This document shows, piece by piece, positions 7,788-15,224 of a stretch of 20,694 bases of DNA. The stretch spans positions 1 through 20,694 of the forward strand of contig JANXLS010000156.1 of NCBI GenBank assembly GCA_025355035.1. The letters run 5' to 3'. A model generated the notes under the pieces. It made no database searches and was not told the origin of the DNA. It worked only from the letters and a program-made list of their open reading frames with translations. The stretch's first letter is position 1, and each line of letters begins with the position of its first letter. This DNA is from Planctomycetota bacterium (GTDB taxonomy: Bacteria > Planctomycetota > SZUA-567 > H5-PLA8). A program made the position numbers and the translations under genes.

Positions 7788-8837
7788 TCAATCCTGCTTG
7801 AGCGCCTTCAATAATTTACCCAGCGATCGGGCATAGCTTTCGCGGCTCTCCCAGTTGCGGAAATCGGCGGATAGGGTTTCCATCAGGCGCGATTTGCCGG
7901 GGTGTGACCATTCGTTGCCGAGAAAATCGTCGCGCGTGATGCAGTGAAGAATCGTACGTCCGTCGCGGTTTTCGCTCTCCAGAGCCCGTTCAATTTCGCC
8001 GACCACGGCATCGTTGCGCAGGGAATGCTTTGAGCAAATGACCAGCAATTTGTCATAGCTTCGCGACACGTCGTTCTTCAGTGTCCACGACATTCCACCC
8101 GTTGCGATATCTTCGGGAAAATACCAGCAGCGAATGCCGTTGGCCTGGAGGTCGCCGAAAACCTTGTCGCAGAAAACGCGATCCATTCTGCTGTGGCTGA
8201 GGAAGCAGGAGAAATGCTGGGCCGAGCCATATTTCAGCATCGGAATGGTGTGAATGAATTCTTCAGGAACTCCGCAACCGCGCAGGAAGCCAGTCGGAAT
8301 CTGCCCGGATGAGCGATAAATGGAATCGATACCCAAGCTCGACGGCCCGATCATCTTGACGCTATCGAGTCCTTTCGCCTGGCTCAAATCGACGTTCGAG
8401 AACGCAGTCTCCTTGATCCACGCATTGCTGAAGTCCGTGCCCGTCAAATCCGTATCGATAAAATGTGCGTGGAAAATCTTCGTGTTGCTCAGGTTCGCGC
8501 AACTTAGGTCCGTCCCAATAAACCGAGTCGTAGAAAGGTCCGTGCCGCTCAGATTGGCGGAATGTAAACAGGCGCGTCCGAAATAAGAACGGGAGAGATT
8601 CGAGCCCGACAATTCGGCGAGAGTGAGATCGGTGCGCCAGCAATCGGCTCCGCGCAGATTGGCTTTGCTCAGCGTCGCCAGACTCAGGTCCGCGTTAGCC
8701 AAGCGTAGATTGCCTAATTGGCAGCCCACGAGCGCGGCGCTCGTCAGGTCCGGCTTGATGTTGGGATTCGCGCGACGCCAGGCATTCCACGCCGCACTTC
8801 CCAACATGATGTTATTCAGATGCTCTGGATCTGCCAT
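7788..8837 (-). CDS. Pentapeptide-repeat protein with C-terminal TIR domain
   Basis: A 349-residue, apparently cytoplasmic protein. After a short helical start come about 25 uninterrupted pentapeptide repeats (about residues 30-154; A(D/N)LxX pattern, e.g. NLRGA, DLSGT-like units), which fold as a right-handed quadrilateral beta-helix. A linker with FLRGCGVPEEF (184-194) leads to a TIR domain starting at HFSCFLSHS (208-216). It includes the box RCWYFPED (236-243) and, on the alpha-C side, SKHSLRNDAVVGEIE, where E281 aligns with the catalytic glutamate of NAD-cleaving TIR domains; the usual Trp before it is replaced. Bacterial TIR proteins often cleave NAD or make nucleotide signals in anti-phage defence, but activity here is inference. 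GGGTGG on the coding strand precedes the ATG. No obvious defence partner is encoded next to it: the permease is downstream and pilB is divergent. Confidence 0.88.
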   Translation of the reverse strand: MADPEHLNNIMLGSAAWNAWRRANPNIKPDLTSAALVGCQLGNLRLANADLSLATLSKANLRGADCWRTDLTLAELSGSNLSRSYFGRACLHSANLSGTDLSTTRFIGTDLSCANLSNTKIFHAHFIDTDLTGTDFSNAWIKETAFSNVDLSQAKGLDSVKMIGPSSLGIDSIYRSSGQIPTGFLRGCGVPEEFIHTIPMLKYGSAQHFSCFLSHSRMDRVFCDKVFGDLQANGIRCWYFPEDIATGGMSWTLKNDVSRSYDKLLVICSKHSLRNDAVVGEIERALESENRDGRTILHCITRDDFLGNEWSHPGKSRLMETLSADFRNWESRESYARSLGKLLKALKQD

Positions 8838-8886
8838 CTGCCACCCAACGCAAAGTCCGCGTATCTAGATTATCGGATCTTTTCAT

Positions 8887-8892
8887 ATTATA
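8887..8892 (-). promoter_or_regulatory. Candidate -10 box for the pentapeptide/TIR gene
   Basis: A perfect TATAAT on the minus strand lies 50 bp upstream of the ATG at 8837. No convincing -35 hexamer is found at 16-18 bp, so an activator may be needed. Confidence 0.4.
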
Positions 8893-8910
8893 CCCGATTT
8901 CGATGCAAAC

Positions 8911-8940
8911 TTGTACGGATTATCGCCACTTTTCGTACAA
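8911..8940. promoter_or_regulatory. Candidate operator: inverted repeat TTGTACG-N16-CGTACAA
   Basis: The two 7-bp arms (8911-8917 and 8934-8940) are perfect reverse complements. They lie between the divergent TIR and pilB genes, about 20 bp upstream of the TIR -10 box. The arms also form a weak + strand promoter pattern (TTGTAC-N19-TACAAT). The position suits a dimeric regulator of either gene. The evidence is symmetry only. Confidence 0.35.
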
Positions 8941-8987
8941 TTTGGGAATTATGCGTTGGGAGCTTGTTTTATATTTCATCAATGAGG

Positions 8988-9012
8988 GTGATCCTCCGAT
9001 CACTTCTTTTTT
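8988..9012 (+). terminator. Terminator-like hairpin in the leader upstream of pilB
   Basis: GTGATC (8988-8993), a CTCC loop and GATCAC (8998-9003) are followed by TTCTTTTTT. The stem is short (6 bp plus possible G:U pairs), so termination would be partial. It could act as an attenuator in the pilB leader or end a short transcript starting near 8945. Confidence 0.35.
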
Positions 9013-9180
9013 CGGGCGAATGATCCTGCTGAATTGTACCGTTACATTTCATGTGTCCCGAGTTGCACATGAGTGGTTACTATATAAAGGGAAGCTGATT
9101 TGAATTTGTTTTTTCCCTTTTCACTCTTCTGCGTCCCGATTAAACTCACGCCTCGCCTGCCAGCCGAATCGTATATTATT

Positions 9181-9187
9181 GGAGAAA
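9181..9187 (+). promoter_or_regulatory. Ribosome binding site that decides the first pilB start
   Basis: GGAGAAA sits 6 nt before ATG 9194. The alternative in-frame TTG at 9179 overlaps this sequence, so it cannot be the start that uses it. Confidence 0.75.
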
Positions 9188-9193
9188 TTTGTT

Positions 9194-10900
9194 ATGTCTG
9201 ACGCTCGACGATGCATCGGTGAAATCCTGCTTGATATGGGCTGTGTGACGCAGGACGACATTGATGCGGCGCTGGAGCGACAGATCAACGGCGAGAAGGC
9301 GAAGATTGGCGAGATTTTTATTGCTGAAGGGCTGTGTTCTGCGGCAGATGTGACAAGCGCTTTGGCCGAGCAGTTCGGTATGGAAATCGTCGATCTTGAT
9401 GGCGTCGACATCGCCAGTTCCGTCGTCGCGATGGTACCGCAGGAACAGTGCCACGAAAACCACGTCATGCCGATTGATATGTTTGACGGCATCCTCACTG
9501 TCGCGATCTCCGATCCGCTCGATTTGCAGGCACTCGACAACATTCGCTTCGTCATCAATTGCCAAGTCCAGCCAGTACTCGCCACGCGCGAAGCCATTGA
9601 CGCCGCGATTTCGCGCTATTACTCGTCAACCGACGATTTCAAGAAGCGGATGAGCGAGTTCAAAGACGACGACGTCAAATACATTGACATCGAAAAGGCG
9701 CGGTTGGAGGCCGAAAAAGAAGCTGACGACCAAGCGCCTGTTATTAAGCTCGTGCAGATCATCATCACGGAAGCCGTTAAAGCGCGCGCATCCGACATTC
9801 ACATCGAACCGATGATCGATCGCGTTCGTGTGCGGTACCGCATCGACGGCAATTGTTACGAGATGGACAGCCCGCCGAAACATCTGCAAGGTTCAGTCAT
9901 TGCGCGCATCAAGATCATGGCTTCGCTCGATATGGCCGAAAAGCGCCGACCGCAGGACGGTAAAATTCCTCTGAAGTGCCTGGGACGCAACCTTGATTTG
10001 CGCGTCTCGACACTGCCGGCATCGCACGGCGAATCGGTCGTCATGCGTATCCTCGACAAAGCGTCCATCAGCTTCGGTCTCGAACAGCTCGGCTTCCACG
10101 CCGACGACATGAAGATCTTCCGCGGCTTGATCAAGAAGCCCAACGGTGTCATGCTCATCACCGGCCCGACGGGTTCCGGAAAAACTACGACGCTGTATTC
10201 GGCGCTGAGCGAATTGAACAAGCCTGATCGCAAGATTATCACCGTTGAAAATCCCGTCGAATACACGCTGTCGGGTATCAATCAATGCCAGGTGAATGTT
10301 CAGCAAGGGATGACCTTTCAAAAGGCGCTGAAAGCGATGTTGCGACAGGCGCCGAACATCATCCTCGTCGGCGAAATCCGCGACGAAGAAACCGCCCACA
10401 TCGCGATCGAAGCCGCGCTGACCGGACATTTGGTCTTCGCTACACTGCATACGAATGACGCGCCCAGTGCGCTGACACGCCTGATCGACATGGGCATCGC
10501 GCCGTTCCTCGTAGCCAGCTCGGTGCAGGCCGTTCAGGCGCAGCGACTTGTTCGCACCATTTGCCCGGACTGCAAAACTCCGGATGATGAACTCGACGTC
10601 GCGCGATTGAAATCGGTCGGACTTCGTGAAGAGCAATTCGCTGGAAAGACCACTTATCACGGTAAAGGCTGCGCCACCTGCCGCAAGATCGGCTTTAAAG
10701 GCCGCAAAGGCATTTACGAGATCATGGTGATGAACAGCCGTTTGCGCGAAATGTGCTTTCAAAAGGGAACCACCGATTCACTGCGCGATCAAGCGCGACG
10801 CGACGGCATGCACACCTTGCTCGACGACGGCTTGCGCAAGGTCCTCGACGGCTGGACCACACTGGACGAAGTCATGGGCGAAGCAAAGCAATACTCGTAA
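9194..10900 (+). CDS. pilB: Type IV pilus assembly / type II secretion ATPase, PilB/GspE family (first copy)
   Basis: A 568-residue cytoplasmic hexameric ATPase that powers pilus extension or pseudopilus assembly. The N-terminal MshEN/T2SSE_N region (about 1-150) contains two tandem half-motifs, IGEILLDMG and IGEIFIAEG. The Arg that precedes LG in c-di-GMP-binding MshEN domains is replaced in both (by Cys and Lys). A linker rich in Asp/Glu/Lys follows. The ATPase core has an RYRIDG N2 strand, Walker A GPTGSGKT (324-331), an Asp box (VENPVEY), Walker B GEIRD (393-397), a His box (TLHTNDAPS) and the zinc-binding tetracysteine C457, C460, C493, C496 characteristic of extension ATPases. Length is normal for PilB. 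GspE, involved in type II secretion, is the alternative; the adjacent pilT favours pili. ATG 9194 was chosen from the GGAGAAA upstream. Confidence 0.93.
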   Translation: MSDARRCIGEILLDMGCVTQDDIDAALERQINGEKAKIGEIFIAEGLCSAADVTSALAEQFGMEIVDLDGVDIASSVVAMVPQEQCHENHVMPIDMFDGILTVAISDPLDLQALDNIRFVINCQVQPVLATREAIDAAISRYYSSTDDFKKRMSEFKDDDVKYIDIEKARLEAEKEADDQAPVIKLVQIIITEAVKARASDIHIEPMIDRVRVRYRIDGNCYEMDSPPKHLQGSVIARIKIMASLDMAEKRRPQDGKIPLKCLGRNLDLRVSTLPASHGESVVMRILDKASISFGLEQLGFHADDMKIFRGLIKKPNGVMLITGPTGSGKTTTLYSALSELNKPDRKIITVENPVEYTLSGINQCQVNVQQGMTFQKALKAMLRQAPNIILVGEIRDEETAHIAIEAALTGHLVFATLHTNDAPSALTRLIDMGIAPFLVASSVQAVQAQRLVRTICPDCKTPDDELDVARLKSVGLREEQFAGKTTYHGKGCATCRKIGFKGRKGIYEIMVMNSRLREMCFQKGTTDSLRDQARRDGMHTLLDDGLRKVLDGWTTLDEVMGEAKQYS

Positions 10901-10905
10901 TAGCC

Positions 10906-11010
10906 GTTCAAAGTTCAAAGTTAACGGCAGGGCAGCGATCTGACGACATTAACGTTGAAGGCTGAACGCTGAATTTTGGACATTCAACTTTGAACCTTGC
11001 ACTTTGAACC
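10906..11010. repeat. Heptameric (7-bp) tandem repeat array, partly inverted
   Basis: From 10954 to 11009 the sequence divides into eight consecutive 7-mers close to TTTGAAC (e.g. GCTGAAC, ATTCAAC, CTTGCAC), with two exact copies at 10989-10995 and 11003-11009. On the other side of a 27-bp spacer (10927-10953) the complementary unit GTTCAAA occurs twice in tandem (10906-10912 and 10913-10919), followed by a degenerate third copy. The two sides are therefore in opposite orientations and can pair into a hairpin between pilB and pilT. Such heptads resemble the short tandemly repeated sequences known from cyanobacteria. The array fills most of the 140-bp gap. Confidence 0.8.
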
Positions 11011-11040
11011 GTAGTTAAAAGAGGAGCGCATCAGACAAAC

Positions 11041-12252
11041 ATGGAATCCGATTCACCAGCCCCGCAACAACAGGAAATTTCAGCGCAAGGCAGCAGCGCA
11101 GTCAACATGGACAAAGCGCTGGCCGCAGCGGCAGCCGGCGGTCTCGGCGGACGTTTCGACATCTCGAAGCTGCTCGACGCAATGATCAAGTACAACGGCG
11201 CCGACTTGCATTTGCGTGTCAATCGTGCCCCGTGTATTCGCGTACGCGGCGAATTGCGCGACCTCGGCAAAACCGTGCTCACGCCCGACGACACAATGAG
11301 CCTGATGAAGTCGATCACCTCCGAACGCAACCAAACTGAATTGGGTGAGAAGGGCGGTTCCGACTTTGGCTTCGCGTACAACGAACTGGCGCGTTTCCGC
11401 GTTTCGATCTTCAAGGAAAAGGGAAGCGTCGGGATGGTTTTGCGCCAAATACCGAGCCGCATTTTGACGTTCGAACAGATTGGCTTGCCACCGGTGATCA
11501 AAGACGTGTGCCTGCGCCCGCGCGGATTGGTACTCGTCGTCGGGCCCACGGGTTCCGGTAAAACGACCACGCTGGCGACGATGATCGACTTCATCAACCA
11601 GGAACGCCATGATCACATCATCACGGTCGAAGATCCGATCGAATACTATCATCCGCACAAAAATTGCGTTGTCACTCAGCGCGAAGTCGGCATCGATGTG
11701 CCGAGCTTCCCTGAAGCGCTGCGCCGGGCCTTGCGACAGGATCCCGACGTGATCCTCGTCGGTGAAATGCGCGATTTGGAAACGATTTCGACGGCCATCA
11801 GCGCCGCCGAAACCGGCCACATTGTTTTCGCGACGCTGCACACGACCGGTTCCGCGAAAACCATCGATCGTATCGTCGACGCCTTCCCGACTAATCAGCA
11901 GGAACAGATCCGAACACAGCTTTCAACAACGCTTGTCGCCGTCATTTCGCAGCTTCTTCTGCCGACCGCCGACGGCAAGGGACGCGTGGCCGCATTCGAA
12001 ATCATGATGGCCAACGATCCGATTCGGGCGCTCTGCCGCAAGGGCGAAACGTATAAAATCAATTCGCACATTCAGACCGCCGGAAAAGAAGGCATGATCC
12101 TGTTGGACGATTATCTCTTCAACCTCTGGAACGCGCAAAAGATCACGTACAACGACATGATGCGCGTCTGTCAGGACCCCGACCAGTTGGAAAAGAAGGT
12201 GCGCGAATACACCGAGAAATTGAAGCGCGGCGGTGCCGCTCCGGGGAAGTAA
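11041..12252 (+). CDS. pilT: Type IV pilus retraction ATPase PilT
   Basis: A 403-residue cytoplasmic hexameric ATPase that disassembles pili and drives twitching motility and DNA uptake. It starts with an Ala/Ser/Gln-rich extension of about 40 residues not found in typical PilT (345-375 aa). The PAS-like N domain follows (GADLHLRVNRAPCIRVRGEL), then Walker A GPTGSGKT (168-175), an Asp box (VEDPIEY), Walker B GEMRD (241-245) and a His box (TLHTTGSAKTIDRIVDAFP). The C-terminal segment NDPIRALCRKGETYKINSHI replaces the textbook AIRNLIRE motif but keeps its shape. There is no tetracysteine zinc site, as expected for retraction ATPases, which separates it from the two PilB proteins. GAGGAG at 11021-11026 lies 14 nt from the ATG, longer than usual, and no closer in-frame start exists. 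It is flanked on both sides by pilB-type genes. Confidence 0.94.
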   Translation: MESDSPAPQQQEISAQGSSAVNMDKALAAAAAGGLGGRFDISKLLDAMIKYNGADLHLRVNRAPCIRVRGELRDLGKTVLTPDDTMSLMKSITSERNQTELGEKGGSDFGFAYNELARFRVSIFKEKGSVGMVLRQIPSRILTFEQIGLPPVIKDVCLRPRGLVLVVGPTGSGKTTTLATMIDFINQERHDHIITVEDPIEYYHPHKNCVVTQREVGIDVPSFPEALRRALRQDPDVILVGEMRDLETISTAISAAETGHIVFATLHTTGSAKTIDRIVDAFPTNQQEQIRTQLSTTLVAVISQLLLPTADGKGRVAAFEIMMANDPIRALCRKGETYKINSHIQTAGKEGMILLDDYLFNLWNAQKITYNDMMRVCQDPDQLEKKVREYTEKLKRGGAAPGK

Positions 12253-12318
12253 TGGGACGTGATGCCGACATCGTAGTGAATGACCTGGATGAATGGGATG
12301 GATGGAGCCGATGGACGC

Positions 12319-13203
12319 ATGACGGAACAAGCCGAAAAGCCCAAGCACATGCGATATGACAACGCAGTGAAGCACCTGCAGTCCATCGATCCCGGAGCCT
12401 GGGCAAAATTTCTCGGCTGCAAATCGGAATCGGTCGCGATCAGCAACACGGATTTATCAACAGTTAAATCGTCCGCCGACTGTGTCTTGATGGTGGACAA
12501 CGATGGCCATGAAGGCGAGCATGTAGAAAACCAGACGAATTATGACTCTACCATGGGTGAGCGCGCCATGGTTTATAATGTCCTGGCGAGTAAATCACTC
12601 GGCATTCCGGTTCGGACGACGGTGATTCTGCTTCGACCCGAAGCGGACGGTCCGGCACTGTGTGGTGTGTATCGGCGGACAACACGGGACGGTCGGCAGA
12701 ATCTAGAGTTTCGCTTCGATGTGGTTCGAGTCTGGATGTTGTCGCCCGACCAGGTGTTTGAGTGCGGCTTGGGGGTCTTGCCTCTGGCATTCATAGCGGA
12801 TATAAAGCCAGAAGCGTTGCCAAACTTAATGAAACGGACGCAGGATTATCTACTCGGGGTGTCGGATCGAAATAGGGCGAACGAGGTTTTGACCGCAATC
12901 AAAGTGCTAATGGGGTTGCGTTACAAAAGTCGCGATATTGCCGAACTGATGAAAGGACAAGAAGCCATGAAAGAGTCCGTGACGTATCAGGAAATTGTGG
13001 CCGAGGGGCGTAAAGAAGGGATGGCGACTGGCGCGATAAATGAAGCTCGAGCCATTGTGCTTCGACAAGCAAGTTTCCGTTTTGGTACTCCCGATGCCCA
13101 AAAGTTGTCGTCACTGAATTCGATTCAATCGGTTGAACGCCTTGAAATTTTGGCGGACCGAGTCTTGTATGTTTCCAACTGGGATGAATTGCTCGCGCCA
13201 TAA
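12319..13203 (+). CDS. Rpn-family (PD-(D/E)XK) putative recombination-promoting nuclease / DUF4351-like protein
   Basis: A 294-residue protein of the RpnA/transposase_31-like type common in planctomycetes and cyanobacteria. The nuclease-like core shows the pattern D54 (in SSADCVLMVD), E70-N-Q72 (HVENQT) and R82/Y86 (ERAMVYNVL), consistent with the D...ExQ version of the PD-(D/E)XK fold. The following strand, TTVILLRPEADGPALCGVY, is a family hallmark. The C-terminus (RFGTPDAQKLSSLNSIQSVERLEILADRV, then SNWDELL) resembles DUF4351 tails. Family members cleave DNA and promote RecA-independent recombination; activity here is inference. The gene is more AT-rich than its pilus-gene neighbours, suggesting later arrival. 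ATG 12319 with GGAG 11 nt upstream is preferred; the frame is also open from ATG 12280 through a repetitive TGGATGAATGG stretch, and ATG 12349 is possible. Confidence 0.8.
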   Translation: MTEQAEKPKHMRYDNAVKHLQSIDPGAWAKFLGCKSESVAISNTDLSTVKSSADCVLMVDNDGHEGEHVENQTNYDSTMGERAMVYNVLASKSLGIPVRTTVILLRPEADGPALCGVYRRTTRDGRQNLEFRFDVVRVWMLSPDQVFECGLGVLPLAFIADIKPEALPNLMKRTQDYLLGVSDRNRANEVLTAIKVLMGLRYKSRDIAELMKGQEAMKESVTYQEIVAEGRKEGMATGAINEARAIVLRQASFRFGTPDAQKLSSLNSIQSVERLEILADRVLYVSNWDELLAP

Positions 13204-13271
13204 AAGTTCTTTTTAAATAGTGCGAGCCGATCGAAAGCCATTGATCCGCTTTATTGAATGTGTTGCTTTAT

Positions 13272-13275
13272 GGAG
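13272..13275 (+). promoter_or_regulatory. Ribosome binding site that decides the second pilB start
   Basis: GGAG lies 7 nt before GTG 13283. The frame is open back to GTG 13220, but that codon has no comparable site and the added residues do not resemble a PilB N-terminus. Confidence 0.65.
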
Positions 13276-13282
13276 ATCACAC

Positions 13283-15016
13283 GTGGCGGTTAAACACCAG
13301 AACGACCAGGCGGAAGATCACAAACCGATCGGCGAATGGCTGATCGAATTGGGTTTTCTCGACGACGAAAATCTCCAAAAGGCTCTCGAAACCCAGCGCA
13401 CCAAAGGCGGTGCGTTGGGTCAGATCATGATCGAAGAAGGCATGATCACGCCCGAAGCACTCATCCAAGCGCTCTCCGCCCAGCACGGAATGGAATCCGT
13501 CGATTTGACGCAGATCGAAATCGATCCCGAAGCCGTCAAGATGGTCTCCGTTTCAATGGCGCAGGTCTACCGCATCGTGCCCATCGCGTTCGTCGACAAT
13601 GTCCTCACGATCGCCATGGCCGACCCGCAGAATTTCAACGCGCTCGACGATTTGCGGTTCATGCTCAATTGCGAAATCGCCGGAGCCGTCGCCGCCGAAG
13701 GGCAGGTCATGCAGTTCATTGAGCAACTCTACGGCAACCAGCGCGAATCCATTGCCGAATTGCTGAAGAACATGAGCGGCGATGAAATGCAGGTGCTCGA
13801 AAACAGCGCCAACACGCTCGATCCGAAGAACATCGAAGCGATGGTCAACGCCGCGCCGGTCGTCAAATTCCTCAATCTCGTGCTGTTGACCGCGATCAAA
13901 GATCAGGCCTCTGACGTTCACTTCGAGCCGTTCGAAAACGAATTCAAAATCCGCTACCGCATCGACGGCACGCTGCTCGAAATTCCGCCGCCGCCGCGCG
14001 GGTTGGCGCTGGCCCTGTGCAGCCGCATCAAGGTCATGTCCAACATGGACATCGCCGAGCGCCGCGTGCCGCAGGACAATCGCATCGAATTGACCGTCGC
14101 CGGGAATCCCATCGACTTGCGCGTCTCGACGCTTCCGACATACTTCGGCGAATCGGTTTGTATGCGCGTGCTCGATCGCAGCGTGGTGTCGCTGGACCTC
14201 GAGCGTCTCGGCATGCGCGACGAAGAACTCGCCTTCTTTCATGCTACTGTCGATCAACCCAACGGCATCTGTCTCGTCACGGGGCCGACGGGTTCGGGAA
14301 AAACGACGACACTGTACTCCGCGTTGAACGCAGCGAACACGCCGGACGTCAAAATTATCACGACGGAAGATCCAGTCGAATACGATCTCGACGGCATCAT
14401 TCAGGTGCCGGTTCGGCCGGACCTTGAAGTGACGTATGCGGCGTGTCTGCGATCGATTCTGCGTCAGGATCCCGACAAGATTCTCGTGGGCGAAATCCGC
14501 GATTTGGAGACGGCTGAAATCGCGATTGAAGCATCGCTGACCGGACATTTGGTCTTCAGCACACTCCACACCAACGATGCACCGTCCACGATTTCGCGAC
14601 TGTTGGACATGGGCATCGAACCGTTCCTCGTTTCGGCCACACTGTACGCCGTGGTTGCGCAGCGTCTTGTCCGCTGTATCTGCAGCAAATGCAAAGACAC
14701 GTATCGACCGACCGAAGAAGCGTTGATGGAAATCAACATGCGCCCGGAAGATGTGGAAGACAAGAATTTCTACTACGGTCGCCGCTGCGATCATTGCAAC
14801 AAAACGGGCTACCGCGGTCGAAACGCCGTCTTCGAAATCATGCGAGTCGATACGAAGATGCGCGAATTGATCATGAATTCCAAGTCCACGGAAGTGCTGC
14901 GCGCGGAAGCGCAGGCAGCCGGGATGAGAACCCTGCGCGAAGCCGGAATCCTGAAGATCTTCGATGGCATCACGACGATCGAAGAAGTCGTGCGCGAAAC
15001 GCTGGCGTTCGATTAA
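13283..15016 (+). CDS. pilB: Type IV pilus assembly ATPase, PilB/GspE family (second copy)
   Basis: A 577-residue paralogue of the first PilB-type ATPase. It has an MshEN/T2SSE_N domain (about 10-150) with half-motifs IGEWLIELG and LGQIMIEEG, again without the c-di-GMP-binding Arg in the first. The core contains RYRIDG, Walker A GPTGSGKT (334-341), an Asp box (TEDPVEY), Walker B GEIRD (403-407), a His box (TLHTNDAPS) and the zinc-binding cysteines C467, C470, C502 and C505. All catalytic motifs are intact, so both copies should be active. They may drive different machines (a pilus and a type II secretion system) or different pilus subtypes. GTG 13283 is chosen because GGAG precedes it by 7 nt. 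The gap after the preceding nuclease gene (13204-13282) has no terminator I can recognise. The TAA stop (15014-15016) coincides with the left flank of a foldback element. Confidence 0.92.
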   Translation: MAVKHQNDQAEDHKPIGEWLIELGFLDDENLQKALETQRTKGGALGQIMIEEGMITPEALIQALSAQHGMESVDLTQIEIDPEAVKMVSVSMAQVYRIVPIAFVDNVLTIAMADPQNFNALDDLRFMLNCEIAGAVAAEGQVMQFIEQLYGNQRESIAELLKNMSGDEMQVLENSANTLDPKNIEAMVNAAPVVKFLNLVLLTAIKDQASDVHFEPFENEFKIRYRIDGTLLEIPPPPRGLALALCSRIKVMSNMDIAERRVPQDNRIELTVAGNPIDLRVSTLPTYFGESVCMRVLDRSVVSLDLERLGMRDEELAFFHATVDQPNGICLVTGPTGSGKTTTLYSALNAANTPDVKIITTEDPVEYDLDGIIQVPVRPDLEVTYAACLRSILRQDPDKILVGEIRDLETAEIAIEASLTGHLVFSTLHTNDAPSTISRLLDMGIEPFLVSATLYAVVAQRLVRCICSKCKDTYRPTEEALMEINMRPEDVEDKNFYYGRRCDHCNKTGYRGRNAVFEIMRVDTKMRELIMNSKSTEVLRAEAQAAGMRTLREAGILKIFDGITTIEEVVRETLAFD

Positions 15017-15176
15017 GGGACTGTAAAATAATAAACTGAAGAAGTCCGCCGCGTATTTCGGCCTGGGTCGAGGCGGAGGCGAAGGAAGATATACGAGTGT
15101 ATCTCTGACTGAGCGTTCAACGAAGAGCCGGGCCGAAAGACGCAAGCAATTCTTCAGTTTATTATTTTACAGGCCC
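15017..15176. mobile_element. 160-bp foldback MITE-like element with 27-bp terminal inverted repeats
   Basis: Terminal arms 15017-15043 and 15150-15176 are reverse complements at 26 of 27 positions; both begin GGG and share CTGTAAAATAATAAACTG. The element is flanked by TAA on both sides (15014-15016 and 15177-15179), consistent with a 3-bp TNA-type target duplication as made by some IS5/IS1031-group transposases. Inside, a second pair (15051-15066 with 15128-15143, 14 of 16 paired) and a tip hairpin (AGATATA at 15087-15093 with a 4-nt loop) extend the fold, so the whole unit can form one long cruciform or RNA hairpin. No transposase is encoded. The left TAA is the stop codon of the second pilB, so the element adds nothing to that protein but could end its transcript. 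The alternative is a non-mobile structured 3' element. Confidence 0.75.
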
Positions 15177-15224
15177 TAAGCTGATTCAATCCGCAAACAG
15201 AGAGTCGAGAGCCTGACACCACGC

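Larger units (their letters stand above)
8838..9193. other. AT-rich intergenic region between divergent TIR and pilB genes
   Basis: This is the most AT-rich stretch of the window. It holds the TIR -10 box, the TTGTACG inverted repeat and the terminator-like hairpin listed separately. A second inverted repeat, AAAGGGAA (9086-9093) with TTCCCTTT (9113-9120), could form a hairpin in the pilB 5' leader. TATATAAA at 9081-9088 is a possible -10 region, but the nearest TTGCAC (9063-9068) is only 14 bp away from its TATAAA part, too close for a standard promoter. No open reading frame here looks real. Confidence 0.6.

Noticed and set aside
9194..15016. Complete type II secretion or competence operon
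   Set aside because: Only the motor ATPases are present; no pseudopilin, GspF/PilC, secretin or ComE-type genes are seen in the window.
13553..15145. 530-codon open frame on the minus strand
   Set aside because: It is antisense to the second pilB, whose catalytic motifs are intact on the plus strand; the antisense translation is rich in Arg/His/Phe without domain signatures.
15150..15176. Simple rho-independent terminator for pilB
   Set aside because: The paired arms are 106 bp apart, AT-rich and flanked by TAA on both sides, which fits a foldback element better than a terminator, although it may still end transcription.
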